DNA of 10,460 bases from Bordetella parapertussis (GCA_945906975.1 CAMDRY010000074.1:1-10460); one strand, 5' to 3'; numbered from the stretch's first letter, positions 1 to 7,001 are shown. A program made the numbers and translations. Notes: a model not told the origin generated them from the sequence alone.

Positions 1-737
1 CGATAATCGAGGGCGCGGGCGATGGCCAATGCCGCCGCCCTTGCCTCGGTGGCGAGCGCGGGCGCGATGCGCGCGGGGACGATGGACAGGTCGAGGATGC
101 CCTCGCGGTGGCGGTTCTCGGCCACCGGCCACACCGTCGTTGCGCCATCAGCGTTGCGGGCGAGCACCACCGACAACTCCAGGCGCAGTGCAATGCGCCG
201 CTCCAGCACGCAGGCGGCTCCGCCCATGGCGGCGAAGGCGGCGCGTGCTTCGTCGCGCGTGGCAACGCGCGCCTGGCCCTTACCGTCGTAGCCAAAGCGG
301 CTGCGCTTGAGCACGCCGGGCAGCAGTGCGTCGATATGCCCGCCATCGAGGTCGGAGGTCGCGTTCACCACCGCGTAGGGCGCAGGCGACAGACCAATGC
401 CGGAGACAAAGCTTTTTTCCCGGATGCGATCCTGCGCAATGGCGACGCAGCCCGGCGACGGGCTGACGGTGAGTTGGCGCGCGAGGCGCGCCATTGCGGC
501 GACCGGCGCGTTTTCCGTTTCGATCGTCACGGCGGCACAGGTGCGCGCCATTTCGTCGAGGGCGGCGGGCTCATCGAGGGGGGCGCACAAGTGCCGGTCG
601 GCCGCAGCAGCGGCGACGCCCAGTGGATCCGGGTCGAGCACCATGACGCGATAACCCAGCCGGTGCGCCGCCATCGCGAACATGCGCCCGAGCTGGCCGC
701 CGCCCAGCACGCCCAGCCATGCGCCCGGCGCGATCAT
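1..737 (-). CDS. purK: PurK, N5-carboxyaminoimidazole ribonucleotide synthase (3' end outside window)
   Basis: This ATP-grasp enzyme of cytosolic de novo purine synthesis converts AIR, ATP and bicarbonate to N5-CAIR, which PurE then rearranges. I translated 245 codons without a stop before the frame leaves the window. The N-terminus has the nucleotide-fold motif GGGQLGRM (about residues 12-19). It is followed by a TIETENAP stretch and the ATP-grasp signature FGYDGKGQ (residues 148-155). The family is usually about 350-380 residues, so roughly a third is missing at the C-terminus, through window truncation rather than mutation. The ATG at 735-737 overlaps the purE stop in an ATGA arrangement, which supports both the start and translational coupling. 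Assignment is firm from motifs plus the adjacent purE. Confidence 0.95.
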   Translation of the reverse strand, partial: MIAPGAWLGVLGGGQLGRMFAMAAHRLGYRVMVLDPDPLGVAAAAADRHLCAPLDEPAALDEMARTCAAVTIETENAPVAAMARLARQLTVSPSPGCVAIAQDRIREKSFVSGIGLSPAPYAVVNATSDLDGGHIDALLPGVLKRSRFGYDGKGQARVATRDEARAAFAAMGGAACVLERRIALRLELSVVLARNADGATTVWPVAENRHREGILDLSIVPARIAPALATEARAAALAIARALDY

Positions 738-1231
738 GGCAGCGGGGGCAGCGTCATCGCCGCCGCATTGGCGCTTTGCTCGGTGCGCAGTGAGGCCAGC
801 CGGCCGGCGAGGGCGGTATCGTTCAGCGCGAGCATCGCCGCGGCAAACAGGCCGGCATTGGCGGCGCCCGCCTCGCCGATGGCGAAGGTCGCGGTCGGGA
901 TGCCGCGCGGCATCTGCACGATGGACAGCAGCGAGTCCATGCCCTTGAGGTGGCGCGAGGGCACGGGCACGCCCAGCACCGGCAGTTGCGTGATCGCGGC
1001 GAGCATGCCCGGCAGGTGGGCCGCGCCGCCGGCGCCGGCAATGATGCAGTGCAGGCCGCGCCCGCTGGCCTGCTTCGCGTAATCGAACATCAGTTCGGGC
1101 GTGCGGTGCGCCGACACGACGCGCGCTTCGTAGGCAATGCCGAGTTTTTGCAGCGACAGGGCGGCGTGCTGCATTACCTCCCAATCGCTGGAACTGCCCA
1201 TCACCACAGCTACCTTGATGCCGGAATTCAT
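734..1231 (-). CDS. purE: PurE, N5-carboxyaminoimidazole ribonucleotide mutase (class I)
   Basis: This 165-residue enzyme moves the carboxyl group of N5-CAIR to carbon to give CAIR, the step after PurK. Family signatures are in order and intact: MGSSSDW (11-17), SAHRTPE with the catalytic-type His42, [11 protein letters not shown] (65-75), LGVPVPS, and a QMPRGIP...[10 protein letters not shown] block. Length matches bacterial class I PurE (about 160-170). The start at 1229-1231 is supported by an AAAGG Shine-Dalgarno (1240-1244, minus strand) eight bases upstream, and by agreement with the usual N-terminus. The start overlaps the stop of the upstream sbtA-like gene (ATGA), and its own stop overlaps the purK start. 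The frame stays open further upstream to 1876, but that stretch lies inside the sbtA-like gene and is not PurE-like. Confidence 0.97.
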   Translation of the reverse strand: MNSGIKVAVVMGSSSDWEVMQHAALSLQKLGIAYEARVVSAHRTPELMFDYAKQASGRGLHCIIAGAGGAAHLPGMLAAITQLPVLGVPVPSRHLKGMDSLLSIVQMPRGIPTATFAIGEAGAANAGLFAAAMLALNDTALAGRLASLRTEQSANAAAMTLPPLP

Positions 1232-1827
1232 GCTGCTAGCCTTTCTGCGAAGGCGTGGTAGAGCGGTATGCCGACCACGACGTTGAAGGGGAAAGTGATG
1301 CCAAGGGACAGGGTGAGATAGAACGGGGGATTGGCCTCGGGGATGGCCATGCGCACGGCCGGGGGCACGGCAATGTAGGAGGCGCTGGCGCCCAGCACTG
1401 CGACCAGCGTGGTGCCGCCGGCGCCAAAGCCCAGCCAGAAGTGGGCAACGGCGAGGCCGCAGGCGGCGCCGACCAGCGGCATCAGGATGCCGAACGCGGC
1501 GAGGAAGCAGCCCATGCGGCCGAACTCGCCCATGCGTTGCGCCGCCACCATGCCCAACTCGAGCAGGTAGAGGCATAGCGCACCGAGGAAGATCGTTTCG
1601 TAAAAGGGCATCACCGCGGCGAGCGCCTTGGGCGCGGCGAGCGCACCGATGAGCATGCTGCCCAGCAGCAGCACGATGCTGCCGTGGCGCGCCGCGCTCG
1701 AGAGCATGGAGCGCATGTTGCCGCCTGGTGCCTGTGGGCTGGCCACGGCGCTGCGCGCCGCCTGCGCCCCGACGCCGAGGGCGAAGAACATCACGGCGGG
1801 GGTGAGCAGCTTGGAAAAAGCGGACAT
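1228..1827 (-). CDS. sbtA: SbtA-like sodium-dependent bicarbonate transporter, apparently internally deleted
   Basis: A hydrophobic 199-residue protein. Its C-terminal part from about residue 48 resembles the second repeat of SbtA-family Na+/bicarbonate symporters: [53 protein letters not shown], and the closing [16 protein letters not shown]. The first 25 residues ([13 protein letters not shown]...) look like the family's first helix. SbtA proteins are normally about 320-370 residues with two five-helix repeats, so roughly helices 2-5 seem to be missing, with the frame kept across residues 26-37. I see no Shine-Dalgarno before the ATG at 1827. An alternative start at Met38 (1714-1716) has an AGGCGG stretch nearby and would give only the second repeat. 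It begins the run into purE and purK, with an ATGA overlap to purE. It may be a decaying gene or a minimal variant. Family call is from remembered motifs. Confidence 0.75.
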   Translation of the reverse strand: MSAFSKLLTPAVMFFALGVGAQAARSAVASPQAPGGNMRSMLSSAARHGSIVLLLGSMLIGALAAPKALAAVMPFYETIFLGALCLYLLELGMVAAQRMGEFGRMGCFLAAFGILMPLVGAACGLAVAHFWLGFGAGGTTLVAVLGASASYIAVPPAVRMAIPEANPPFYLTLSLGITFPFNVVVGIPLYHAFAERLAA

Positions 1828-1921
1828 GGCGGCGGGCCGGGAACGGGTAGCGGTGAATGTTAGGGAATATTAACAATAGAGTAAAATGATAAATTGATAC
1901 AACAACGATAGGTTTTTATAG
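1828..1921. promoter_or_regulatory. Divergent promoter/operator region with candidate LysR box
   Basis: The 94 bases between the divergent sbtA-like and LysR genes change sharply in composition: 1861-1920 is about 77% A+T in an otherwise GC-rich window. An imperfect palindrome at 1870-1884 (TTA-N9-TAA) contains the T-N11-A core typical of LysR-type operators. TTAACA at 1870-1875 could also serve as a -35 element for the LysR gene, though I find no convincing -10 at 16-18 bp. This geometry is standard for an autoregulated LysR gene controlling its divergent neighbour. The operator assignment is inference. Confidence 0.5.
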
Positions 1922-2893
1922 ATGATAAAAACGCCCATCCGCGGACTGCCGGCAACCATGCGCCAGTTGCGCGTGTTCGACGCCGTGGCACGCCATTCCG
2001 GGTTCAGCCGCGCCGCGGCCGAACTGCACCTCGCCCAGCCGACGGTATCGATGCAGGTCAGGCAGCTCACCGAGGCGGTGGGCATGCCCTTGTTCGAGCA
2101 GATCGGCAAGAAAATCCATCTTACTGACGCCGGACGCGCGTTGCAGGCCACCGGCGCCGAGATGTTCGACGCCTGGGCGCGCCTGGAAATGCTGGTGGCC
2201 GACCTCAAGGGCCTCAAGCAGGGGCGCCTGCGCATCGCCGCGGTGACCACCGCCAAATATGTCGTGCCGCGCCTGCTCGGGCCGTTCTGCCAGAACAATC
2301 CGGGTGTCGAGGTGATGATGGAGGTGGGCAATCGCAGCGCCATCATCGAGCGGCTGCAACGCAACGAGGATGACCTCACCATCATGGGGATGCCGCCGCG
2401 CGGTATGGATATGGTCAGCCATCCGTTTGCCGAAAATCCCTTGGTCATCATCGCGCCGCGCGGTCACGCGCTGGCGGGGCGCCGCCGCATCCCGCTGGCC
2501 AAACTGGCCGGTCTGCCTTTTTTGATGCGCGAGCAGGGCTCGGGCACGCGGCTCGCCGCGGACCGGTTTTTACGCGAGCGCGGCTTGCGCCTCGATATCA
2601 AGATGGAACTGGGGAGCAACGAGGCGATCAAGCAGGCCGTGGCCGGCGGACTGGGCCTGTCCTTTCTTTCCTTGCACGCGCTGGGCCCGGATGCCGCGCC
2701 GCGTTCGCTGGTGGCTTTGAATGTGGAAGCTCTTCCCATACGCCGGCACTGGTATATCGTCTATCCGGCCGGCAAGCGCCTTTCTGTTGTCGCGCAGGCG
2801 TTTTTCGGCCACCTCAAAGCCGAGGGCAGTCAGATCAAGTTGCCGTCCCTGGCGTGGTTTTCACCCCGCGGTGGCACGGTGCAGCGCGCGTAG
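1922..2893 (+). CDS. cbbR: LysR-type transcriptional regulator, CbbR/CmpR-like
   Basis: A 323-residue LysR-family DNA-binding regulator. The winged helix-turn-helix is at about residues 13-72 (LRQ-type opening MRQLRVFDAVARH, recognition segment around 28-47, then LFEQIGKKIHLTDAG). The effector domain is at about 100-305. Several stretches look specific to the CbbR/CmpR branch that controls Calvin-cycle or bicarbonate-uptake genes: TAKYVVPRLL, VGNRSAIIERL, HPFAENPLVIIAP, a SGTR turn, and MELGSNEAIKQAVAGGLGLSFLSLH. It is divergent from the sbtA-like gene, the usual position for the regulator of its neighbour. The effector (for example NADPH, RuBP or 2-phosphoglycolate in characterised relatives) cannot be read from sequence. 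The start at 1922 leaves a 12-residue leader before the usual MRQL; Met13 is the alternative start. No RuBisCO genes are visible here. Confidence 0.85.
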   Translation: MIKTPIRGLPATMRQLRVFDAVARHSGFSRAAAELHLAQPTVSMQVRQLTEAVGMPLFEQIGKKIHLTDAGRALQATGAEMFDAWARLEMLVADLKGLKQGRLRIAAVTTAKYVVPRLLGPFCQNNPGVEVMMEVGNRSAIIERLQRNEDDLTIMGMPPRGMDMVSHPFAENPLVIIAPRGHALAGRRRIPLAKLAGLPFLMREQGSGTRLAADRFLRERGLRLDIKMELGSNEAIKQAVAGGLGLSFLSLHALGPDAAPRSLVALNVEALPIRRHWYIVYPAGKRLSVVAQAFFGHLKAEGSQIKLPSLAWFSPRGGTVQRA

Positions 2894-2972
2894 CGCCCGG
2901 TTTGTCCGCTATGCGGCGATGAAATTTCATGGTGTTGCGACAGGAAGCCGCATCAGTGCCGGTGGCGGCCGA

Positions 2973-2978
2973 TATAAT
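2973..2978 (+). promoter_or_regulatory. Possible -10 element for the redox operon
   Basis: A perfect TATAAT lies 29 bases before the TTG start at 3008, in the 114-bp gap after the LysR gene. The hexamers at -35 spacing (around 2949-2955) match TTGACA poorly and there is no extended -10 TG. It may need an activator or be a chance match. Confidence 0.35.
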
Positions 2979-2995
2979 GCGCATACCGTTCACGC

Positions 2996-3010
2996 AGGAG
3001 TCTGAAATTG
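2996..3010 (+). promoter_or_regulatory. Shine-Dalgarno site fixing a TTG start
   Basis: AGGAG at 2996-3000 sits seven bases before the TTG at 3008-3010, which is ideal spacing. The first in-frame ATG (3023-3025) is 22 bases from the same site and has no other good site. The TTG is therefore the preferred start of the FAD oxidoreductase. Confidence 0.75.
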
Positions 3011-4597
3011 CAACGCGATTTGATGGCACCTTCTGTCATTGATCCCGGCACCGAGCCTGTGCCGGGTAACATCCCGCCCGACGAGGTTGCGCCGGACGCG
3101 CTCGTTGGCATCCGCCGGCTGCAGACCAATCCCAAACGCTGGGCGGGACGCAATTGGACGCGTTTCGTTGCCGCCTTGCACGCTGCCGGGGTGGAGTGCC
3201 TGGAACAGGCGCCCGTTGGCGGCACCTTTTGTTCGGATGCGGGCGGTATGGCCTACGGCATGCCCCATGGTGTGGTGATCGCGCGCAGCGCACAGCAGAT
3301 TGCCGCGTTACTCAAGGCGGCGCAATTGCACGCCGTACCTGTCACGGTGCGCGGCGGCGGTCTTACGACCGAGGGCGAGTCGGTGGCCTTCGGCGGTGTG
3401 CTGCTCGACATGACCGGCATGAGCAAAGTGATCGCGGTCGACAAGGCGGCGCTGACGGTGCGCACCCAGGCCGGAATTTTCTGGCACAGCCTGGCCGAGT
3501 CCTTGCGCCGTCATGGCATGGACTATCTCTCGGCGCCGCTCAACCTGACCTCGTCGGTGGGTGGCTCCATCAATGTCGGCGGCATCGACGTCAATTCAGC
3601 GCGCCTTGGTTGCAGCGCGGATCAGGCGCTGGCGCTGCAGGTGGTCACGCCCATGGGCGACATTGTTGAATGCTCGGATAGCGAGAACATTGCGCTCTTT
3701 CAGCGCGTGATACTCGGTTACGGCCAGTTTGGCGTGATCACTGAGGCGACGCTGCGCATCCGCCCCTATACACCGCTCAGGATGCATTACTTTTATTACA
3801 CGTCGTTGCGCACCGCGATTGAAGATTTGCAGCTGCTCGATCGCAATGACGCGTCCGATTACTCGGGTATTCTTACCATGATGGATACGGTGGTGAATCT
3901 GTTAGTGGCATTTGATTCGGACGAGCGTGAGGCGGCCTTCATGGGGAAATGGAAGGCGCAGTTGCGTGGTTACGGCGAGGCGGCCTTTACGCCGCGCATG
4001 ATCGCCTTTTTCGCGTTGCGACCGTGGCGGCTGCGCGAGGCGCTGTGGCTGAAAAAGCGCAAAAGCCAGCTGTTTCCCGAATTTCGCCGGCCCGAGCATG
4101 TGCGTGAGGGCAAGATGTCCGACCGCACCGTGGTGTTCTCGCGCGCGGTTTGGAAATACTGGGGTGGTCGCCAGGTGGTGATTCCTGATCTGGCCACCTC
4201 GGAACAAAAATTCATCGAGGCGGTGGAGCGCGGCAACGCCGTGTGCAGGAAATATTTTCGCTATTACACCTTGTACTGCGTCGGTATCAAACTGCGCGAG
4301 GATCACAGGCCGCATTACGAAATGAGCTGCATCCCGCCCGATGCCCAAGGCCGCGCCTATGGCTGCGAATTCGAACCTGTGATTGGTGACGACATCATCA
4401 GCCGCGACACGCTGCAATCGTTCAAAAACGAGATCTATGACATCGGTGTCGACATCGGCGCCAGTTATTACCGTTTCGGCGGCATGATGAAAGGTTATAT
4501 CCGGCGGGTGTTCGGTGACGCGGTGGTGGACCGGCACCTGGCGATGAAGCGCGCGGCCGACCCGGCGATGATACTTAACCGCAATGTGATTTTCTGA
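3008..4597 (+). CDS. PCMH-type FAD-binding oxidoreductase (cytokinin dehydrogenase/DHCR24-like fold)
   Basis: A 529-residue flavoprotein with an N-terminal FAD-linked oxidase (FAD_binding_4) domain. Visible landmarks are VTVRGGG at about 112-118, a Gly-rich GGSINVGGID segment at 185-194 that should bind the FAD pyrophosphate, and GYGQFGVITEATLRI from about 237. These last two blocks resemble cytokinin dehydrogenase and sterol-reductase-like members. The position where many relatives carry a GH motif for covalent FAD attachment reads RGGGLTTEG (115-123), so covalent 8-alpha-histidyl FAD is unlikely there. No signal peptide or membrane helix is evident, so it is probably cytosolic. The C-terminal half (about 260-529) would cap the substrate site, and its substrate is unknown. 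Its stop overlaps the next gene's start by one base (TGATG), indicating coupling to the Fe-S protein, in the manner of GlcD-GlcF type dehydrogenases. Confidence 0.88.
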   Translation: MQRDLMAPSVIDPGTEPVPGNIPPDEVAPDALVGIRRLQTNPKRWAGRNWTRFVAALHAAGVECLEQAPVGGTFCSDAGGMAYGMPHGVVIARSAQQIAALLKAAQLHAVPVTVRGGGLTTEGESVAFGGVLLDMTGMSKVIAVDKAALTVRTQAGIFWHSLAESLRRHGMDYLSAPLNLTSSVGGSINVGGIDVNSARLGCSADQALALQVVTPMGDIVECSDSENIALFQRVILGYGQFGVITEATLRIRPYTPLRMHYFYYTSLRTAIEDLQLLDRNDASDYSGILTMMDTVVNLLVAFDSDEREAAFMGKWKAQLRGYGEAAFTPRMIAFFALRPWRLREALWLKKRKSQLFPEFRRPEHVREGKMSDRTVVFSRAVWKYWGGRQVVIPDLATSEQKFIEAVERGNAVCRKYFRYYTLYCVGIKLREDHRPHYEMSCIPPDAQGRAYGCEFEPVIGDDIISRDTLQSFKNEIYDIGVDIGASYYRFGGMMKGYIRRVFGDAVVDRHLAMKRAADPAMILNRNVIF

Positions 4598-5592
4598 TGA
4601 TGACTGCGCTGTCGGTTACAACGGATACAAGGGTGACAAGCTTGAGTGGGGGCCGAACAAAAGGTTTTGAGGCCTGCACCGGCTGCAGTTTGTGCCTGCT
4701 CGCCTGCCCGGTGTGGCGCGCGACGCACGACATACGCCTTACGCCCCACGGTCGCGCCAAGGCGATGCAGCACGGCGCAGGCGCCGGTGATCTCGCCGCG
4801 TCCATTGATTCGTGCACCTTGTGCGGCGCCTGCGAGCCGGCCTGTCCGGAGGATATCGCGCTGGTTGATTTGATTGTCTCGTTGCGCGCGCCATCGCAGC
4901 CTGCGGGTATGGCGAGGCAGGCGGCGATGCCGCTGGGCGCGCGCCAGGGCGAAGCGGTGTTGCTGGCTGACGCGGCGCTGGCGGCCAACGCCGGGGTACT
5001 GGCACAAACCGTGGCACTGCTGGGCGGCATGGCTGTGGCGACCGACAAGGGCGCAGATATCGCGCTCGCGCTCGAGTCGGGCGCGGCCATAGCGCCCGCG
5101 CGTCTGGAGGCATTTTTGTCGCCGCTGCGCGGCGCGCAAGCCCTGGTCGTTGCCGACGGCCTGCTGCTGCGCGCATTGCGCGGCTGGCTGCCGTCCTCGT
5201 CCTCTTCCTTTCCCTTAAGGGCGCAAAGCCTGGGGGAGGCCGCGAGCCGCACTGTCGCCGTGCGCGCGGCGCTGGGGCGCGGGGATTTTTATGTCATCGA
5301 ACCGCGTGCTTATCACGCCGACCGCGAGCGCCTGGTCGGCCATTACGACGAGCTGCGCCACGCCACGGGCTGCGGCATCAACCTTGACATGCAACGGCTG
5401 GCCGTTCCGACCACCGCCAACAGCCTGCCGCAACGCGCCGGACGCAACCGCGTCGATGTTTCGGCGCAGGCGCGCTGGATAGTCGAAGGGAAGGCATTTT
5501 CCCGTATCGTTGTCGAAGATCTTAATGATGTTGCGGCATTCCGGAGCATTACTGACAAGCCGGTGCTGCACGTCGCGCAGCTCGCGGCCTGA
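4597..5592 (+). CDS. Two-[4Fe-4S] ferredoxin-like electron-transfer protein with unfamiliar C-terminal domain
   Basis: A 331-residue protein that probably passes electrons between the flanking flavoproteins. Two complete CxxCxxCxxxCP cluster motifs lie in the first quarter: Cys27/30/33/37 and Cys73/76/79/83, as in GlcF, GlpC or LldE-type iron-sulfur subunits. Those families continue with cysteine-rich CCG domains. Here the remaining 240-odd residues contain a single cysteine (Cys259, in a TGCGIN context) and no CCG motif. A Ser5 linker (200-204) separates an Ala/Leu-rich middle region from a C-terminal segment with RAYHADRERL (237-246) and a polar DMQRLAVPTTA stretch. The ATG at 4597 shares its A with the stop of the upstream gene; a second ATG follows directly. 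It lies between two flavoenzymes, 16 bp before the third gene. Function beyond electron transfer is not recognised. Confidence 0.85.
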   Translation: MMTALSVTTDTRVTSLSGGRTKGFEACTGCSLCLLACPVWRATHDIRLTPHGRAKAMQHGAGAGDLAASIDSCTLCGACEPACPEDIALVDLIVSLRAPSQPAGMARQAAMPLGARQGEAVLLADAALAANAGVLAQTVALLGGMAVATDKGADIALALESGAAIAPARLEAFLSPLRGAQALVVADGLLLRALRGWLPSSSSSFPLRAQSLGEAASRTVAVRAALGRGDFYVIEPRAYHADRERLVGHYDELRHATGCGINLDMQRLAVPTTANSLPQRAGRNRVDVSAQARWIVEGKAFSRIVVEDLNDVAAFRSITDKPVLHVAQLAA

Positions 5593-5608
5593 GCGGGCAA
5601 GGAAACCC

Positions 5609-6817
5609 ATGCGAATCACAGATGTCATCATCGTCGGGGCGAGCCTCGCGGCTGCGGCCGCGGCCAAGCGCCTCGTTGACGCCGGCCTTGAGACGCTCAT
5701 ACTCGAGCGCCAGGCCTTGCCGCGTCACAAAATATGCAGCGGCATTCTGTCGCCGCGAGGACACCGCTTCCTCATAGAAAATTTCGGCCCGCTGCCGCGT
5801 GAAGTGCTACACGAACCGACCTGGTGTCGCGGCGTGACGTTTCACTTTCCCAGCATGGTTTCTCTGAGCATGGATTTTTTCGGCGGTACCACGCCGCACC
5901 TGCACCGCAAGTATTCCGACCATTGGGCGATCAAACGCAGCGGCGCGGAGGTGCACGACAAGACCTCGTTTGTCGGGTTGGAGCAGCACGACGGTCATGT
6001 CATCGTCACGGCGCGCAAGGATGGCGAGGATGTGGTGTACCGCGCGCGCCACATCATTGGCGCAGACGGCCCCAGTTCGCCGGTCATACGCGCGCTGTAT
6101 CCCGACTACCCGAAGCAGATCCCGTGGTTTTTTGTCGGCCAGAAGTTCCACAACATCATCGCGTGCCCGCTCGATCACGAGTATTTTCATTTCTGGTTCA
6201 ATCCTGAGCTCGGGCATTACACTTGGAGCCACGCGCGCGACGGCCAGCAGATTGTCGGCGTGGGCTTCAAGGCCGGCGATAATTTCGACGCGAAACACAA
6301 AAACGTCGTGCGCTACTTCGAGGAAAAGCACGGCGTCAAACTCGACCCCCACTCCACGCATGAGGGCTGCGCCGAGAACTTCGGGCCTTCGCTTATCAAC
6401 CGCTACGTTTTTGGCAAAGGCAATGTGCTGGTCACCGGCCAGGCGGCGGGTTTTTTGAACATGATCGGCGAGGGCATGAGTTGCGCCCTGCATTCGGGGG
6501 CGATAGCCGGGGAGGCCATTGTCGAGGCGCGCCTGCGTAACCGGCCGGTGCAGGAGATGTACCGGAAAATGATCGCATCAGAGGTCAGGCGCACCACCGA
6601 CCAGTGGAATCCGCTGAAAATTGCGTTTGACCGGCCGCACGAGGCCGACTTTCCGGCGGCGCTGATGAAGCTGTCCTGGCGCGAGCGCGGCCTGGTGATG
6701 CGCGACATGTGGCGTTTCATCGTGCTGTACAAGGAATTCAAGTGGGGCCGGCAAATTTTTCAGTCTGCCATGAGCCGCATCGGCGCCGCCGGTTACCCGG
6801 CCGGACGATGGGGCTGA
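5609..6817 (+). CDS. FAD-dependent oxidoreductase, geranylgeranyl reductase/FixC-like superfamily
   Basis: A 402-residue member of the glutathione-reductase-fold flavoprotein group that includes geranylgeranyl reductases and group A hydroxylases. The N-terminus has a Rossmann beta-alpha-beta ending in LILERQ. Its dinucleotide loop reads GASLAA (10-15), so two of the three classical GxGxxG glycines are replaced. A KICSG segment with Cys43 follows, similar to the KxCG stretch of geranylgeranyl reductases. GADGPSSPVIR begins at 151. The late FAD motif reads TGQAAGFLNMIGEG from 276, with Gln278 where most relatives have Asp or Glu. ATG 5609 is chosen because AAGGA at 5599-5603 precedes it at good spacing and the product begins right at the Rossmann strand; the frame is open upstream to 5510, but only inside the Fe-S gene. 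Reduction of an isoprenoid or other double bond is plausible but unproven. Confidence 0.85.
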   Translation: MRITDVIIVGASLAAAAAAKRLVDAGLETLILERQALPRHKICSGILSPRGHRFLIENFGPLPREVLHEPTWCRGVTFHFPSMVSLSMDFFGGTTPHLHRKYSDHWAIKRSGAEVHDKTSFVGLEQHDGHVIVTARKDGEDVVYRARHIIGADGPSSPVIRALYPDYPKQIPWFFVGQKFHNIIACPLDHEYFHFWFNPELGHYTWSHARDGQQIVGVGFKAGDNFDAKHKNVVRYFEEKHGVKLDPHSTHEGCAENFGPSLINRYVFGKGNVLVTGQAAGFLNMIGEGMSCALHSGAIAGEAIVEARLRNRPVQEMYRKMIASEVRRTTDQWNPLKIAFDRPHEADFPAALMKLSWRERGLVMRDMWRFIVLYKEFKWGRQIFQSAMSRIGAAGYPAGRWG

Positions 6818-6872
6818 GCCTGCCGGTATCGCGCAGTGCTTGCGCCCGGGACTAGGCTGGCAGCAGGCTCAG
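6814..6872 (+). terminator. Inverted repeat with nested hairpin at the end of the redox operon
   Basis: CTGAGCCTGC at 6814-6823, which includes the stop codon of the preceding gene, is perfectly complementary to GCAGGCTCAG at 6863-6872. The intervening 39 bases hold a second stem, GCGCA (6831-6835) with TGCGC (6841-6845). That stem can be extended by CCGG/CCGG (6823-6826 with 6846-6849) across a small bulge, at the cost of one outer pair. No U-tract follows, so a classic intrinsic terminator is not supported. A transcript-end stabilising structure or Rho-linked end is possible. Confidence 0.45.
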
Positions 6873-7001
6873 CGGACTGCTTGCGAATAAGCCAGATGCG
6901 GGCGCGTTGAGGCTGGGTTGCACCGGGGGTATGGCGCGCAGATGCCCGATTGGCGCGGCTTTCGGGGTGGTGGTTGGTTTGCGCTATGCCCTTTCAGGTA
7001 A

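Noticed and set aside
108..1082. 324-codon open frame on the plus strand
   Set aside because: It runs antisense to purK and purE, which have firm family motifs. Its product is Arg/His/Ala-rich with no domain, as expected of a GC-rich shadow frame.
1232..1876. Upstream extension of the purE frame to an ATG at 1876
   Set aside because: This part is Arg/Pro/His-rich and lies out of frame inside the sbtA-like gene. PurE homology and the Shine-Dalgarno place the start at 1231.
2921..2928. GAAATTTC palindrome after the LysR gene
   Set aside because: Only eight bases, with no flanking symmetry or second copy nearby, so not supported as an operator.
3023..3025. ATG as start of the FAD oxidoreductase
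   Set aside because: It is 22 bases from the AGGAG, while the TTG at 3008 is at ideal spacing. It loses only five residues, so it stays a minor alternative.
3902..4537. 211-codon open frame on the minus strand
   Set aside because: It is antisense to the FAD oxidoreductase, which is well supported. No recognisable domain and no start context were seen.
5191..5218. Pyrimidine-rich tract in the Fe-S gene as a possible regulatory element
   Set aside because: It encodes the Ser5 linker in frame and is simply explained by TCN serine codons.
5510..5608. N-terminal extension of the geranylgeranyl-reductase-like protein
   Set aside because: It overlaps the end of the Fe-S gene, encodes a Ser/Arg-rich stretch, and the ATG at 5609 has a good Shine-Dalgarno and starts at the Rossmann strand.
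5807..6493. 228-codon open frame on the minus strand
   Set aside because: Shadow frame antisense to the FAD oxidoreductase, without domain features.
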